Numbered from the stretch's first letter, positions 23,401 through 42,778 are shown. The stretch: 64,000 nucleotides of DNA from Hybos culiciformis (GCA_964007475.1 OZ023273.1:38689525-38753524); one strand, 5' to 3'. Notes: generated by a model not told the origin, from the sequence alone. Program-made: numbers and translations.

Positions 23401-25085
23401 GAAAATCCATTAAAAAACCTCTACAATGGAATGACAATTGGTCAATTAGAACCTTCTCAAACAATTTTGGGAGGGCTGAAAGCTTAGCTATGGGTCTATA
23501 ATTCCTGACATCATTTTTAGAGCCACTCTTGTGAAATGGTCTTATGAAAGAGGTTTTCCATATATCAGGAAAAATCGAGCACCGAAGTGACATTTTGAAT
23601 AATAAAGAAATAAGAAAAGAAAGTTCGTTGCTACAAAACTTTAGAACAATAGCCGGAAGGCCATCTGGTCCAGGCGAGCAGTCATCATCAAGACATTTAG
23701 ACAAATCTGAAATTATGGACTCGTCAATTGAAAAGGAATTTAGTGAAGTTTTGGGAAGTGAATTTAAATAGTCAAAATAATCGGGGTCAACTTGAAAACT
23801 GGACTGAGACGAGTATGTTTCTGAAAAAAATGAACCAAAAAAATTTGAGATGACATAGGAGTCGGTGGAGCTGACTCCATTTAAGCTCAGAGAAGTTGGA
23901 AAATTATCACTTTTCTTCTTAATATTAATAAACCGCCAGAATCCCTTGGCATTCGAAAATAAGCCAGCACCAATTGATGCAACATAATTATTGTAAGATA
24001 CTTCGAGTTGAATTTTAAACTCTTGAAATAAGGATCTAAAGGAAATGTAATCGACCAACAGTTGTGAATGGGCATACTTCCTCCAAGCATTATTCTTCTT
24101 ATTTCTTAATGCCCTAAGATGTTTATTCAACCAAGGGGGGGCTCCAGAAGGGTCCCTTACTTTTACTAACGGCACCGTCAGTGTGAAATAAGAATATAAG
24201 AAACTATAAAAGTTTTCAAGACTAAGCATAAAATTTTGTGAGTTTAAACATGATTGAAATTCATTAGAAAGCAAATGAAACCTCAACAACTCAAAATCAG
24301 TTCTCCTGAAATCAAAGCGATAGGTAGAACTGTATTTTGGTTCGATAAAGTTATCAAAATCAAACAAAAGCGATATAGGAGGGTGGTGAACATCAATTTT
24401 TACAACATTAACCACTGCCGAATCGACCATCATACCATCAGGGTCAGAGGAAAACACCAAATCTAGCTGCTTTCCACTTGAGTTCTTTACTTCAGAAACC
24501 TGATAAAGGGAGTTAGAGAAAATGCCGTCAGTGAAGCAGCATTCACTAGCTGAAGCACAGTTAGTAGGAATTAAATAATTTGAATTGGACTCAGACGGAG
24601 TCCAACACAAACTAGGCAGATTAAAATCTCCCACAATTACTATCTCATCCTCCGGGCACAAACCAGCCGATAAAGAGGACACACAATTACAAAAGTCTTC
24701 ATATACTTCAACGGACGAATTAGGAGGTAAATAACAGTTTAATATATACAATGAAAACATAGATAATTTAACCCTAACGCAAACCATCTCCAAGGAAAGC
24801 GAAGACTGGATTTTAATCTCCGACGCTTCAAAACAATCCCTAACCGCCAAAAGGACGCCCCCACCAACGGGAGCTGAACCAGACATGGAGGAATGTCTGT
24901 CTCTCCTAAAAACCTGAAAACCATCGCTGAATAATTCACTATCTCGGATACCAGAATGAATCCAGGTTTCCGAAAAAGCAAAAACACCAAACGGTAGTGA
25001 TTGCGAAGCGATAAAAACTTGATTCAAAATAGTACGCAGCCCCCTTACATTCTGGTAGTAAAGGGACAAGCGATTAAGTTTTTTT
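23387..25085 (-). pseudogene. LINE ORF2, endonuclease and RT N-terminal part
   Basis: About 560 codons. The EEP-type endonuclease domain shows YYQNVRGLRT (N-terminal Asn), AFSETW (catalytic Glu), FRRDR, VGGGVLLAV, VIVGDFNLPSLCW, QLDLVFSS and DVHHPPIS. The RT N-terminus follows with SPGPDGLPAIVLK, FIRPFHKSGSKNDVRNYRPI and KLFEKVL. The frame is open before the first TTG-type start codon and overlaps the ORF1 3' end, so the true start is uncertain. The endonuclease nicks target DNA to prime reverse transcription. Confidence 0.9.
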
Positions 25086-25401
25086 GAATTTGATTTTGGC
25101 TACCTGAACTTTTACTTGAGACCAGAGTTTTGTTGCGCTCAAATTCTTTGACGAAAGAGAAAGGCGGCCACACACTAGGGGAGATCAAAAATTCAAACAG
25201 GGGCTCAGGAACAACAAGCTTGAAAGATGAAATTCTCCTACCATTCTTACCTATCCTATAGCAGGTCAGACCCTCTGTGTCAATGCTGTGGTTAGCTCTC
25301 AAATAATGCAAAATAGTATTACTATCCCTTTCAGGACTAAGTCTTGACAAGAAAATTGATCTTGACGGAGGGACAGCTGATAGGTTACCATTGACATACA
25401 C
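25045..25401 (-). CDS. LINE ORF1, C-terminal fragment
   Basis: 118 codons with SRLSPERDSNTILHYLRANH, CYRIGKNGRRISSFKLVVPE and SPSVWPPFSFVKEFERN. This resembles the C-terminal part of CR1-type ORF1 proteins, which bind the element RNA. The frame has no stop further upstream: it runs into the (CAA)n tract and would read as poly-glutamine, then Arg, then poly-asparagine before the gap. GTG at 25401 is only the first possible codon after the repeat, not a likely start. Its end overlaps the beginning of ORF2. Confidence 0.65.
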   Translation of the reverse strand: MYVNGNLSAVPPSRSIFLSRLSPERDSNTILHYLRANHSIDTEGLTCYRIGKNGRRISSFKLVVPEPLFEFLISPSVWPPFSFVKEFERNKTLVSSKSSGSQNQIQKNLIACPFTTRM

Positions 25402-32293
<6,892 letters not shown>

Positions 32294-32493
32294 NNNNNNN
32301 NNNNNNNNNNNNNNNNNNNNNNNNNNNNNNNNNNNNNNNNNNNNNNNNNNNNNNNNNNNNNNNNNNNNNNNNNNNNNNNNNNNNNNNNNNNNNNNNNNNN
32401 NNNNNNNNNNNNNNNNNNNNNNNNNNNNNNNNNNNNNNNNNNNNNNNNNNNNNNNNNNNNNNNNNNNNNNNNNNNNNNNNNNNNNNNNNNNNN
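32294..32493. other. Assembly gap (200 N)
   Basis: Exactly 200 N, a conventional placeholder length. The real distance, and even the adjacency of the two sides, is unknown. Confidence 0.99.
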
Positions 32494-32643
32494 ATTTTAT
32501 GATTCTGATAAATGCCCGTGCGAGTTTTTGAAGTTCGATAATTTTTAAAATGTTCAATCACTTCAAATTAATCTATTATTTTTGTATTTGTTTCCAATCT
32601 ACAGTAAGTGTGTTCATATTTCACGTGGCTTTTTAATTTTTAG

Positions 32644-33281
32644 GTATTCCAGAATATGGTATTAGACCATTTGATCCACATCGTTGTGCATATGTTGAAG
32701 CCCGAAGAGGAGAAGCTTCTACGATTGGATTTTCGTTAATTTTAAGAAATGTATCTGAACATGGTTGGACTGATTCGAAAGTCACTAAATTTAGGTTCGA
32801 ACCAAATGAAGATCAAATTGTTTATTCACAATATTTCGGAGATAAACGCCTGGAAGGACAATACGAATTTTCTGGGAGAGTTTTTGGTACTCCAACGAAA
32901 AATCATGGAATTTGGAATCTCACTTTATCAGATTATAGGTAAGTTGATGTGGTGATGTGTTAATAATGTATGATGTAATAAAGTTTTTTGTCATTTTTTT
33001 TAAGTCAAACAACAACTATCAGAAGAATTGGAGGGTTTGGATCTTTGTTGAAGGTTCAAGTTGTTGTCGATCGAATAGGTGGAATGGTATTACATATATC
33101 TGACTTTTTTGGAAAAAATCAACAGCAATTGAATTCAATAACTGATACCCTCATTAACTCAATGTGGCAGCTTGGGTTGCCAATCATAAGACCGTTGATT
33201 AATGAATTGGTATCTACTGCATTCACAGACATTTTCAACGAATCATTTAGATATTTTCCGTTAGAAAAATTTATAACGTAG
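32644..33281 (+). CDS. Takeout/JHBP-like gene 1, last two exons
   Basis: Exon 32644-32938 and exon 33005-33281, joined by a GTAAGT donor and a TTAAG acceptor (66-nt intron). The encoded part starts IPEYGIRPFDPH, typical of the segment after the N-terminal cysteine region of takeout/JHBP proteins. It continues with SLILRNVSEHGWTDSKV, WNLTLSDYSQTTTIR and a C-terminal helix ending RYFPLEKFIT, then TAG. These secreted proteins bind hydrophobic ligands such as juvenile hormone-like terpenoids and act in feeding or circadian responses; the ligand here is unknown. The signal peptide and first Cys pair exons are not found upstream, where the gap and TTG array lie. Unlike gene 2, there is no intron in the final part. 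AATAAA signals occur near 33384-33405. Confidence 0.9.
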
Positions 33282-33591
33282 CATTTTTAGCTCCTCTGAA
33301 CTCCGTTAGTTATTTAGTTAAGTAAAACAAATTGTTTTACCTATAGGTAGAGGTATGTTGCATTTAAAATTCAGATCGATTATAATAAAATAATAAATAA
33401 ATAATAAGAAATATTTTAAATTACCTATACATATATTTCTGATTATCATTAAAATGGATAATTATTTCTAATCCTTTTAATTGAAATATTATAATAAGTC
33501 TATTAAAAGGCGATTGATGAATGAAATTAACAACATCAAAATATTCATATAATGATTATGAATATAAATAATTAAATAATAGAAGATAATA

Positions 33592-34075
33592 GTGCTTCAC
33601 CCTTAAAAAAATTTAAAAATTTCAAATTCTGAATTTCAAATTCCTAATGTATTTTGTTAGTGTAATCTAATGTCAAAAAAAAGTTTTCGGGTGAACACTT
33701 TTTTTCACTTTTTTTCATAAATTTCAAATATTAATAACAAAGCTGCCAGAGTAGGATTTTCTTTCCCTAAATTTAGAGAATTTTATTATACTGGGGAAAA
33801 ATTATGAACAAAAAATTATTGTGCAAAAAAAATCTCAGGAATTTTGCGGAATTTTTTTCATCTGGCATGTCTTTTTTTTTTGATTTGACAATTAGAATGA
33901 CAGAACTTGAATTTAAAATTTTTTTTTGTTGTTGTTAATTTCAAATACACGCTCTGAGGCGTGTATTTAAAATTCACAACAACAAAAAAAAATTTGAAAT
34001 TTTACACTAACAAAATACATTAGGAATTTGAAATTCAGAATTTGAAATTTTTAAATTTTTTTAAGGGTGAAGCAC
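33592..34075. mobile_element. MITE with 75-bp perfect inverted repeats
   Basis: 33591-33665 and 34002-34076 are exact reverse complements, beginning AGTGCTTCACCCTTAAAAAA. TA stands at both outer borders, so a mariner-like TA target duplication is possible. A second inner palindrome lies around ACACGCTCTGAGGCGTGT (about 33950-33967). There is no coding region. Perfect arms argue for recent insertion, just downstream of takeout gene 1. Confidence 0.75.
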
Positions 34076-34076
34076 T

Positions 34077-36290
34077 AATATTTATAAAATATGTAAAAAG
34101 AGTAAAGGATTTTAAATTTAACGTTAATATTATGTAGGTACTGTAAATATTTTAGTTTAATTCATGTTAATAGTATTGTTGGTATGTATCGTACATCGTA
34201 CTAAGTCGACCATGAAACTCACATTGTTCTGAACAATAAATTTTTGTAAGAAAAAAATTTATTTTATTTTAATGTACTCTAGAGTAATCTTGTTTAATAG
34301 TAGCACTTCGAAAAAAATTCAAGCAATGTCACGGACAAAAAATGCAATTAAAACATTTTTTAATTCCTCTTTTGTTATATAATAATAGGAAGTAATTAAT
34401 AATTTTCTCATAATTTCTGAGAAAACGTAAAGATTAAGCAGAAAAAATATTTTCGTATATTTTTATGCATTAAAATTTGCATAACTTTCGGCGTTGTAGT
34501 TATTTACAATTCAAGTGAATGATGACGGTTATTCAGTTATTCACCATATCTTTATAATATAATAAAAATTTTAGAACGAACCATAATTAAAAATTGTGAT
34601 TAATTCTTAATAGAAATTGTGACTATTTTGAAATTGTCACAGAGTCTATTGGAAATTAGTACTAAAACAAATTCGAAACTATGACTATTTGGTAAAAAGT
34701 CATGATTCCAACGGTAGGAGAAAAACTTACAGTAAAAATCGAGATAATAGTTTAATTAAGATAAAGTTGTAACTAGAAAGTTGTTAATGCAAAATACGAG
34801 AAAAATATTCGCATTTACTTAGGGCTGTTTTTTTTTAATAACTTTGTTTTATTCTCATTCGAATCACAAGCTTATTATTATAGTTAAAAATTAATTTAAA
34901 TATTTTATGTACATAAATATGATATACCTATTTTATTATAAAATAATATTTATTAAATATTTACTAAATAATTAGATATTACGAATGCAATTAAAAATTA
35001 TTAAATTTTACTTAGAATTGGTATAATAAATAATAAGTATTTTAAATAATTACAATACAATAATTAAATGTAAATAAATACACGAGTAAATTTCTTTACT
35101 TTTAAAAACTGGCATTTAGTTCGTTTGAAGAACTACATTTGAAAATTCATATTTCAAAAATTTTTGTGAAAAATTGTTTTATATCATTTTAAGCAAACAA
35201 ATTACAAACACTTTTTTTTTAGGAACTTTCGGTAGATGAGGTTATTTTATTTTAATATAAATCTTATGTACATATATGTGTATATTTTTTCAGAATACTT
35301 AACATACCTACATAACAAAACTAAATATGTTTTAAAAATGGTAATTTATGTTAGATTTTTTTAATCATACTTTTTTTTTTATAAATTTTAACACTTTATG
35401 GTTGAGTGAAACATAACGGAGCAAAAAAAACGACTATAATACTTTCAATTTTAAGTTTCTTACTTACCATTTAAATCAAATTCCAATTTCCATTATGTTT
35501 TATATTATTTAGCCCTAAATATTGATACAGCCGTGAAGTTAAGATAATCAAAAAAAACAGTTCCCACAGCACATGTTAGAAAAACCCTAAAATGAAAAAT
35601 AGACCCCTGTTGAAAAATAAAAATCCCCCAGACATTATGAACTAAAATTAGACCACAGACTCTCCAAAAACATCTAAATCTAGGGGAAAAACCCCCAACT
35701 TGTTGTTACTAAATAATAAAATTTAGAATCTTAAAGCATTAGCTAAAGCTAACCAAATTTTATAAGCCATGTCTGAAAACTAAATATACCTGGATACATC
35801 CTTAACAGTGACATAATAAATAACAAATTAAATTCTTTTTTATAATTATTTTAATTTTTTATATCTTTATTTCTTTTTGCATCTTATTATAATATTATAA
35901 GACTATGTAATAGTATTATAATTTTATTATTATGAATTTCAAGTCAGATATTAAATTTTTTTGATAACTTGATATTTTTTTTGAATAGTGTATGTGAAAA
36001 TTAATTCTTTTGGACATAAAATTTTTTATTGAATAACTTGTTATTCAATTCGATTTTATTTAAGTTATAGTTTTGTTTTTTTTACAATATTTTACAATCT
36101 GAAGTTATAGATTTACATGGTAATCTTTACAGCATTAATATTTTATTTTTACTTCTTAAATTTTTACAAACATTAAGTCTAAGGAAAATTTCAAAAAAAC
36201 CTTATAAATAACTTGTTATATTCATGTTAAAGTGCAGAAAAAGTATTCCTAAATTTACGAGATTTCCAACAATTTTCAATGTCGAACCTT
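34077..36290. other. AT-rich intergenic DNA
   Basis: No gene, RNA gene or clear element recognised between the MITE and the foldback that precedes the 1.6-kb array. Confidence 0.5.
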
Positions 36291-36540
36291 AAAAAAAACA
36301 CGAAGCAGTCATAGAACTGCCTACAGAAGTTTATACTTAAAGATTTAAAAACTATGAAAAAAACTATGAATAACAGTGGCTACAAATGATGGGCTGCTCA
36401 GTAAAAAATGTAAATTAAAATAAAAATCAGTCCATCAGTCCAAAAGCAGTCCATTATTTGTAGCCACTGTTATTTCATAGTTTAAATCTTAAGTATAAAC
36501 TTCTATAGGCAGTTCTATGACTGCTTCGTGTTTTTTTTTG
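36291..36540. mobile_element. Foldback element with arms of about 100 bp
   Basis: The left arm (about 36291-36396: CACGAAGCAGTCATAGAACT, then AACAGTGGCTACAAAT) is mirrored by the right arm (about 36443-36539) with a few indels. The right tip joins the first 1.6-kb repeat unit through a T-run. Interior about 45 bp, non-coding. Confidence 0.75.
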
Positions 36541-37647
36541 CTTGTAATATTGGACATATATTTGAAATTAAAAAAGTGTACGATAATTATGAATTCCTAC
36601 CCAAAATTTTTGGTCTGGTAATCTTTATTTCACCAGAGCTACCTATTTTGAAAATATTTTTTTTTTTTGCATATTTTGAGCCGGGAAAACCTATAATGAT
36701 AAATTACTTGATCGATATCTATACTATCAATGCCAAAATATACCTATGTTGTTTGTAACGAGTTTAGTGCGTCCAATATTATAAATTTGTTTTATAGGAT
36801 ATAATGTTTATAACTTTAGTGGTTACATGATCTCTGTAAAAAATAATCTAGAGTGTGTAAAAACATTTCCCAGATGTTTCGAAAATTATTTTATTTGATG
36901 GAAAATCAGCTCGAATAACTAATTTAAATTAAACATTATGAATTATAAATCGAAATTTTGTTCATATAAATCGAATTTTAAGACATTTTACTAAATTTTT
37001 GTTCATATTAATCAATTGTTAAATAATTTTATTAAATTTTGGCATTTAAATCTATTTTATTGTATTTTGTTTATATAAGTCTTATCTGTAAAAGTTCATC
37101 ATCGACTGGAAATAATATTATTTGTCTAGCTAAATCTATAATTAATTTGAGACGTTAAATAATATGAAGTTAACAATATTTTATATTTTTATATTTAATC
37201 ATTCGTAACTGCGTGAAATTCCGAAGTTTTCACAATCTGCATGTCAAAATAAAAAATAGACGAAAATATCAAATTGAAATTAGAATCGAATTTGGCAAAT
37301 AATATTTAAGCTATAAATTAAAAAATATAGGATCAAAAAATAAATGTATATTTCTATTGCTAACTATTACTTTTTAATTATTTCATAGTCCCTTATTTTA
37401 TTATACATATATAAATAAATCGACAATAAATTCCGTTGTCACATGAGAATTTTTTTTTGGGGACCCACAAAGAAAAGGATTATTTAATTTCTTTTTTTTA
37501 ATGAAAAACTATAAATCATATTTTTATTTTAATTCAAGAATTGTTAAGTGGTGCAAAAATTTAATTTTTATCATATATCATATGAATATTTAACGTTTTC
37601 CAAAAATACTAAAAGGATTTGTTTCTTTATTAAAAAAAAAAAAAATC

Positions 37648-37725
37648 CTCATTGGGAATCGAACCAGGCACCTTCAGACTTACAGTGTGATATTCTACTA
37701 TAATACTAAGCCATATTGCCTATAT
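37648..37725 (-). other. tRNA-like Pol III unit, unit 1, minus strand
   Basis: Read on the minus strand: A-box-like TGGCTTAGTAT (37713-37703), perfect B-box GGTTCGATTCC (37665-37655), then a T-run terminator directly downstream (plus-strand A-run 37632-37645). T-arm pairing is poor, so it is tRNA-derived rather than a tRNA gene. Confidence 0.6.
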
Positions 37726-37980
37726 GAGTTTAGCTTTCTAAACAAATACAAAAAATATTTTTGATTTATTTTCCTAAATAATATTAAATCTCATTATATG
37801 GCAATGAGATTAATTTTTTGATTGGTTAGTTAATTTTTCAAACTCGTTTTTTGAGTATTCTAATTCTTTTCTTATTTTTTTTTTTGAGTATTATTTTTTA
37901 TTCCCCTACAATAAAATAAAAACAAAAAAAAGAATGGTTTATTAGAATTTTTTTATTATATTTTAGAAAGCAAAAATTAT

Positions 37981-38056
37981 ATGGCCGTATGGCTTAGTGG
38001 CTAGAACATCGGACTATAAGAGTGAAGGTGTCAGGTTCGATTCCCCAATGAATACA
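37981..38056 (+). other. tRNA-like Pol III unit, unit 1, plus strand
   Basis: Perfect A-box TGGCTTAGTGG (37990-38000) and B-box GGTTCGATTCC (38034-38044), 33 nt apart, followed by a T-run at about 38057. It forms an inverted pair with 37648-37725 and points away from it. Acceptor and T-stems do not pair well. Confidence 0.65.
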
Positions 38057-39247
38057 TTTTTTTTTAAATTTTTTTGAACATAATAATTTTTAAAATTTTT
38101 GGAACATAATTTTTTTATTGTTAGAATATGTAATTTTTTTGCTTGTAATATTGGACATATATTTGAAATTAAAAAAGTGTACGATAATTATGAATTCCTA
38201 CCCAAAATTTTTGGTCTGGTAATCTTTATTTCACCAGAGCTACCTATTTTGAAAATATTTTTTTTTTTGCATATTTTGAGCCGGGAAAACCTATAATGAT
38301 AAATTACTTGATCGATATCTATACTATCAATGCCAAAATATGCCTATGTTGTTTGTAACGAGTTTAGTGCGTCCAATATTATAAATTTGTTTTATAGGAT
38401 ATAATGTTTATAACTTTAGTGGTTACATGATCTCTGTAAAAAATAATCTAGAGTGTGTAAAAACATTTCCCAGATGTTTCGAAAATTATTTTATTTGATG
38501 GAAAATCAGCTCGAATAACTAATTTAAATTAAACATTATGAATTATAAATCGAAATTTTGTTCATATAAATCGAATTTTAAGACATTTTACTAAATTTTT
38601 GTTCATATTAATCAATTGTTAAATAATTTTATTAAATTTTGGCATTTAAATCTATTTTATTGTATTTTGTTTATATAAGTCTTATCTGTAAAAGTTCATC
38701 ATCGACTGGAAATAATATTATTTGTCTAGCTAAATCTATAATTAATTTGAGACGTTAAATAATATGAAGTTAACAATATTTTATATTTTTATATTTAATC
38801 ATTCGTAACTGCGTGAAATTCCGAAGTTTTCACAATCTGCATGTCAAAATAAAAAATAGACGAAAATATCAAATTGAAATTAGAATCGAATTTGGCAAAT
38901 AATATTTAAGCTATAAATTAAAAAATATAGGATCAAAAAATAAATGTATATTTCTATTGCTAACTATTACTTTTTAATTATTTCATAGTCCCTTATTTTA
39001 TTATACATATATAAATAAATCGACAATAAATTCCGTTGTCACATGAGAATTTTTTTTTGGGGACCCACAAAGAAAAGGATTATTTAATTTCTTTTTTTTA
39101 ATGAAAAACTATAAATCATATTTTTATTTTAATTCAAGAATTGTTAAGTGGTGCAAAAATTTAATTTTTATCATATATCATATGAATATTTAACGTTTTC
39201 CAAAAATACTAAAAGGATTTGTTTCTTTATTAAAAAAAAAAAAAATC

Positions 39248-39325
39248 CTCATTGGGAATCGAACCAGGCACCTTCAGACTTACAGTGTGATATTCTACTA
39301 TAATACTAAGCCATATTGCCTATAT
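39248..39325 (-). other. tRNA-like Pol III unit, unit 2, minus strand
   Basis: Same sequence and boxes as the unit 1 copy, offset by 1600 bp. Confidence 0.6.
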
Positions 39326-39580
39326 GAGTTTAGCTTTCTAAACAAATACAAAAAATATTTTTGATTTATTTTCCTAAATAATATTAAATCTCATTATATG
39401 GCAATGAGATTAATTTTTTGATTGGTTAGTTAATTTTTCAAACTCGTTTTTTGAGTATTCTAATTCTTTTCTTATTTTTTTTTTTGAGTATTATTTTTTA
39501 TTCCCCTACAATAAAATAAAAACAAAAAAAAGAATGGTTTATTAGAATTTTTTTATTATATTTTAGAAAGCAAAAATTAT

Positions 39581-39656
39581 ATGGCCGTATGGCTTAGTGG
39601 CTAGAACATCGGACTATAAGAGTGAAGGTGTCAGGTTCGATTCCCCAATGAATACA
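39581..39656 (+). other. tRNA-like Pol III unit, unit 2, plus strand
   Basis: Same A-box, B-box and T-run as in unit 1, offset by 1600 bp. Confidence 0.65.
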
Positions 39657-40846
39657 TTTTTTTTTAAATTTTTTTGAACATAATAATTTTTATAATTTTT
39701 TGAACATAATTTTTTTATTGGTAGAATATGTAATTTTTTTGCTTGTAATATTGGACATATATTTGAAATTAAAAAAGTGTACGATAATTATGAATTCCTA
39801 CCCAAAATTTTTGGTCTGGTAATCTTTATTTCACCAGAGCTACCTATTTTGAAAATATTTTTTTTTTTGCATATTTTGAGCCGGGAAAACCTATAATGAT
39901 AAACTACTTGATCGATATCTATACTATCAATGCCAAAATATACCTATGTTGTTTGTAACGAGTTTAGTGCGTCCAATATTATAAATTTGTTTTATAGGAT
40001 ATAATGTTTATAACTTTAGTGGTTACATGATCTCTGTAAAAAATAATCTAGAGTGTGTAAAAACATTTCCCAGATGTTTCGAAAATTATTTTATTTGATG
40101 GAAAATCAGCTCGAATAACTAATTTAAATTAAACATTATAAATTATAAATCGAAATTTTGTTCATATAAATCGAATTTTAAGACATTTTACTAAATTTTT
40201 GTTCATATTAATCAATTGTTAAATAATTTTATTAAATTTTGGCATTTAAATCTATTTTATTGTATTTTGTTTATATAAGTCTTATCTGTAAAAGTTCATC
40301 ATCGACTGGAAATAATATTATTTGTCTAGCTAAATCTATAATTAATTTGAGACGTTAAATAATATGAAGTTAACAATATTTTATATTTTTATATTTAATC
40401 ATTCGTAACTGCGTGAAATTCCGAAGTTTTCACAATCTGCATGTCAAAATAAAAAATAGACGAAAATATCAAATTGAAATTAGAATCGAATTTGGCAAAT
40501 AATATTTAAGCTATAAATTAAAAAATATAGGATCAAAAAATAAATGTATATTTCTATTGCTAACTATTACTTTTTAATTATTTCATAGTCCCTTATTTTA
40601 TTATACATATATAAATAAATCGACAATAAGTTCCGTTGTCACATGAGAATTTTTTTTGGGGACCCACAAAGAAAAGGATTATTTAATTTCTTTTTTTTAA
40701 TGAAAAACTATAAATCATATTTTTATTTTAATTCAAGAATTGTTAAGTGGTGCAAAAATTTAATTTTTATCATATATCATATGAATATTTAACGTTTTCC
40801 AAAAATACTAAAAGGATTTGTTTCTTTATTAAAAAAAAAAAAAATC

Positions 40847-40924
40847 CTCATTGGGAATCGAACCAGGCACCTTCAGACTTACAGTGTGATGTTCTACTAT
40901 AATACTAAGCCATATTGCCTATAT
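40847..40924 (-). other. tRNA-like Pol III unit, unit 3, minus strand
   Basis: Same as in units 1 and 2 apart from one substitution between the boxes (GATGTTC for GATATTC on the plus strand), shared with unit 4. Confidence 0.6.
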
Positions 40925-41179
40925 GAGTTTAGCTTTCTAAACAAATACAAAAAATATTTTTGATTTATTTTCCTAAATAATATTAAATCTCATTATATGG
41001 CAATGAGATTAATTTTTTGATTGGTTAGTTAATTTTTCAAACTCGTTTTTTGAGTATTCTAATTCTTTTCTTATTTTTTTTTTTGAGTATTATTTTTTAT
41101 TCCCCTACAATAAAATAAAAACAAAAAAATGAATGGTTTATTAGAATTTTTTTATTATATTTTAGAAAGCAAAAATTAT

Positions 41180-41255
41180 ATGGCCGTATGGCTTAGTGGC
41201 TAGAACATCGGACTATAAGAGTGAAGGTGTCAGGTTCGATTCCCCAATGAATACA
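41180..41255 (+). other. tRNA-like Pol III unit, unit 3, plus strand
   Basis: Same A-box, B-box and T-run as in unit 1. Confidence 0.65.
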
Positions 41256-42446
41256 TTTTTTTTTAAATTTTTTTGAACATAATAATTTTTATAATTTTTT
41301 GAACATAATTTTTTTATTGGTAGAATATGTAATTTTTTTGCTTGTAATATTGGACATATATTTGAAATTAAAAAAGTGTACGATAATTATGAATTCCTAC
41401 CCAAAATTTTTGGTCTGGTAATCTTTATTTCACCAGAGCTACCTATTTTGAAAATATTTTTTTTTTTTGCATATTTTGAGCCGGGAAAACCTATAATGAT
41501 AAACTACTTGATCGATATCCATACTATCAATGCCAAAATATACCTATGTTGTTTGTAACGAGTTTAGTGCGTCCAATATTATAAATTTGTTTTATAGGAT
41601 ATAATGTTTATAACTTTAGTGGTTACATGATCTCTGTAAAAAATAATCTAGAGTGTGTAAAAACATTTCCCAGATGTTTCGAAAATTATTTTATTTGATG
41701 GAAAATCAGCTCGAATAACTAATTTAAATTAAACATTATGAATTATAAATCGAAATTTTGTTCATATAAATCGAATTTTAAGACATTTTACTAAATTTTT
41801 GTTCATATTAATCAATTGTTAAATAATTTTATTAAATTTTGGCATTTAAATCTATTTTATTGTATTTTGTTTATATAAGTCTTATCTGTAAAAGTTCATC
41901 ATCGACTGGAAATAATATTATTTGTCTAGCTAAATCTATAATTAATTTGAGACGTTAAATAATATGAAGTTAACAATATTTTATATTTTTATATTTAATC
42001 ATTCGTAACTGCGTGAAATTCCGAAGTTTTCACAATCTGCATGTCAAAATAAAAAATAGACGAAAATATCAAATTGAAATTAGAATCGAATTTGGCAAAT
42101 AATATTTAAGCTATAAATTAAAAAATATAGGATCAAAAAATAAATGTATATTTCTATTGCTAACTATTACTTTTTAATTATTTCATAGTCCCTTATTTTA
42201 TTATACATATATAAATAAATCGACAATAAATTCCGTTGTCACATGAGAATTTTTTTTTGGCGACCCACAAAGAAAAGGATTATTTAATTTCTTTTTTTTA
42301 ATGAAAAACTATAAATCATATTTTTATTTTAATTCAAGAATTGTTAAGTGGTGCAAAAATTTAATTTTTATCATATATCATATGAATATTTAACGTTTTC
42401 CAAAAATACTAAAAGGATTTGTTTCTTTATTAAAAAAAAAAAAATC

Positions 42447-42524
42447 CTCATTGGGAATCGAACCAGGCACCTTCAGACTTACAGTGTGATGTTCTACTAT
42501 AATACTAAGCCATATTGCCTATAT
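42447..42524 (-). other. tRNA-like Pol III unit, unit 4, minus strand
   Basis: Same as the unit 3 copy. The downstream A-run on the plus strand is one base shorter. Confidence 0.6.
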
Positions 42525-42778
42525 GAGTTTAGCTTTCTAAACAAATACAAAAAATATTTTTGATTTATTTTCCTAAATAATATTAAATCTCATTATATGG
42601 CAATGAGATTAATTTTTTGATTGGTTAGTTAATTTTTCAAACTCGTTTTTTGAGTATTCTAATTCTTTTCTTATTTTTTTTTTGAGTATTATTTTTTATT
42701 CCCCTACAATAAAATAAAAACAAAAAAATGAATGGTTTATTAGAATTTTTTTATTATATTTTAGAAAGCAAAAATTAT

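Larger units (their letters stand above)
21911..25401 (-). mobile_element. CR1/jockey-like LINE, 5' part lost in the TTG array
   Basis: Minus-strand non-LTR retrotransposon. From its 5' side: C-terminal part of ORF1 (25401-25045), then ORF2 with an apurinic-like endonuclease (about 25100-24250) and reverse transcriptase (about 23600-22194), a short 3' UTR, and a TGAATAAATAAATAAATA tail near 21911-21930. One frameshift interrupts ORF2 near 23390. Coding quality is otherwise good, so this copy is young compared with the relic at 16 kb. Its 5' side meets the TTG repeat, so the full element length is unknown. Confidence 0.9.
36541..38141. repeat. 1.6-kb unit 1
   Basis: First unit, 1601 bp, joined on its left to the foldback element. 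It contains both tRNA-like segments. Confidence 0.9.
38142..39741. repeat. 1.6-kb unit 2
   Basis: Second unit, 1600 bp. One visible difference from unit 1 is TGCCTATG for TACCTATG near 38340. Confidence 0.9.
39742..41340. repeat. 1.6-kb unit 3
   Basis: Third unit, 1599 bp. It shares AAACTACTTG near 39901 with unit 4 against AAATTACTTG in units 1 and 2, so units 3 and 4 are closest relatives. Confidence 0.9.

Noticed and set aside
22403..24990. Plus-strand and alternate-frame ORFs across the LINE
   Set aside because: Shadows of the minus-strand ORF2.
36528..41558. Repeated 60-76 codon frames in the 1.6-kb units
   Set aside because: The same AT-rich hydrophobic frame recurs only because the unit recurs; some copies begin inside the foldback element.
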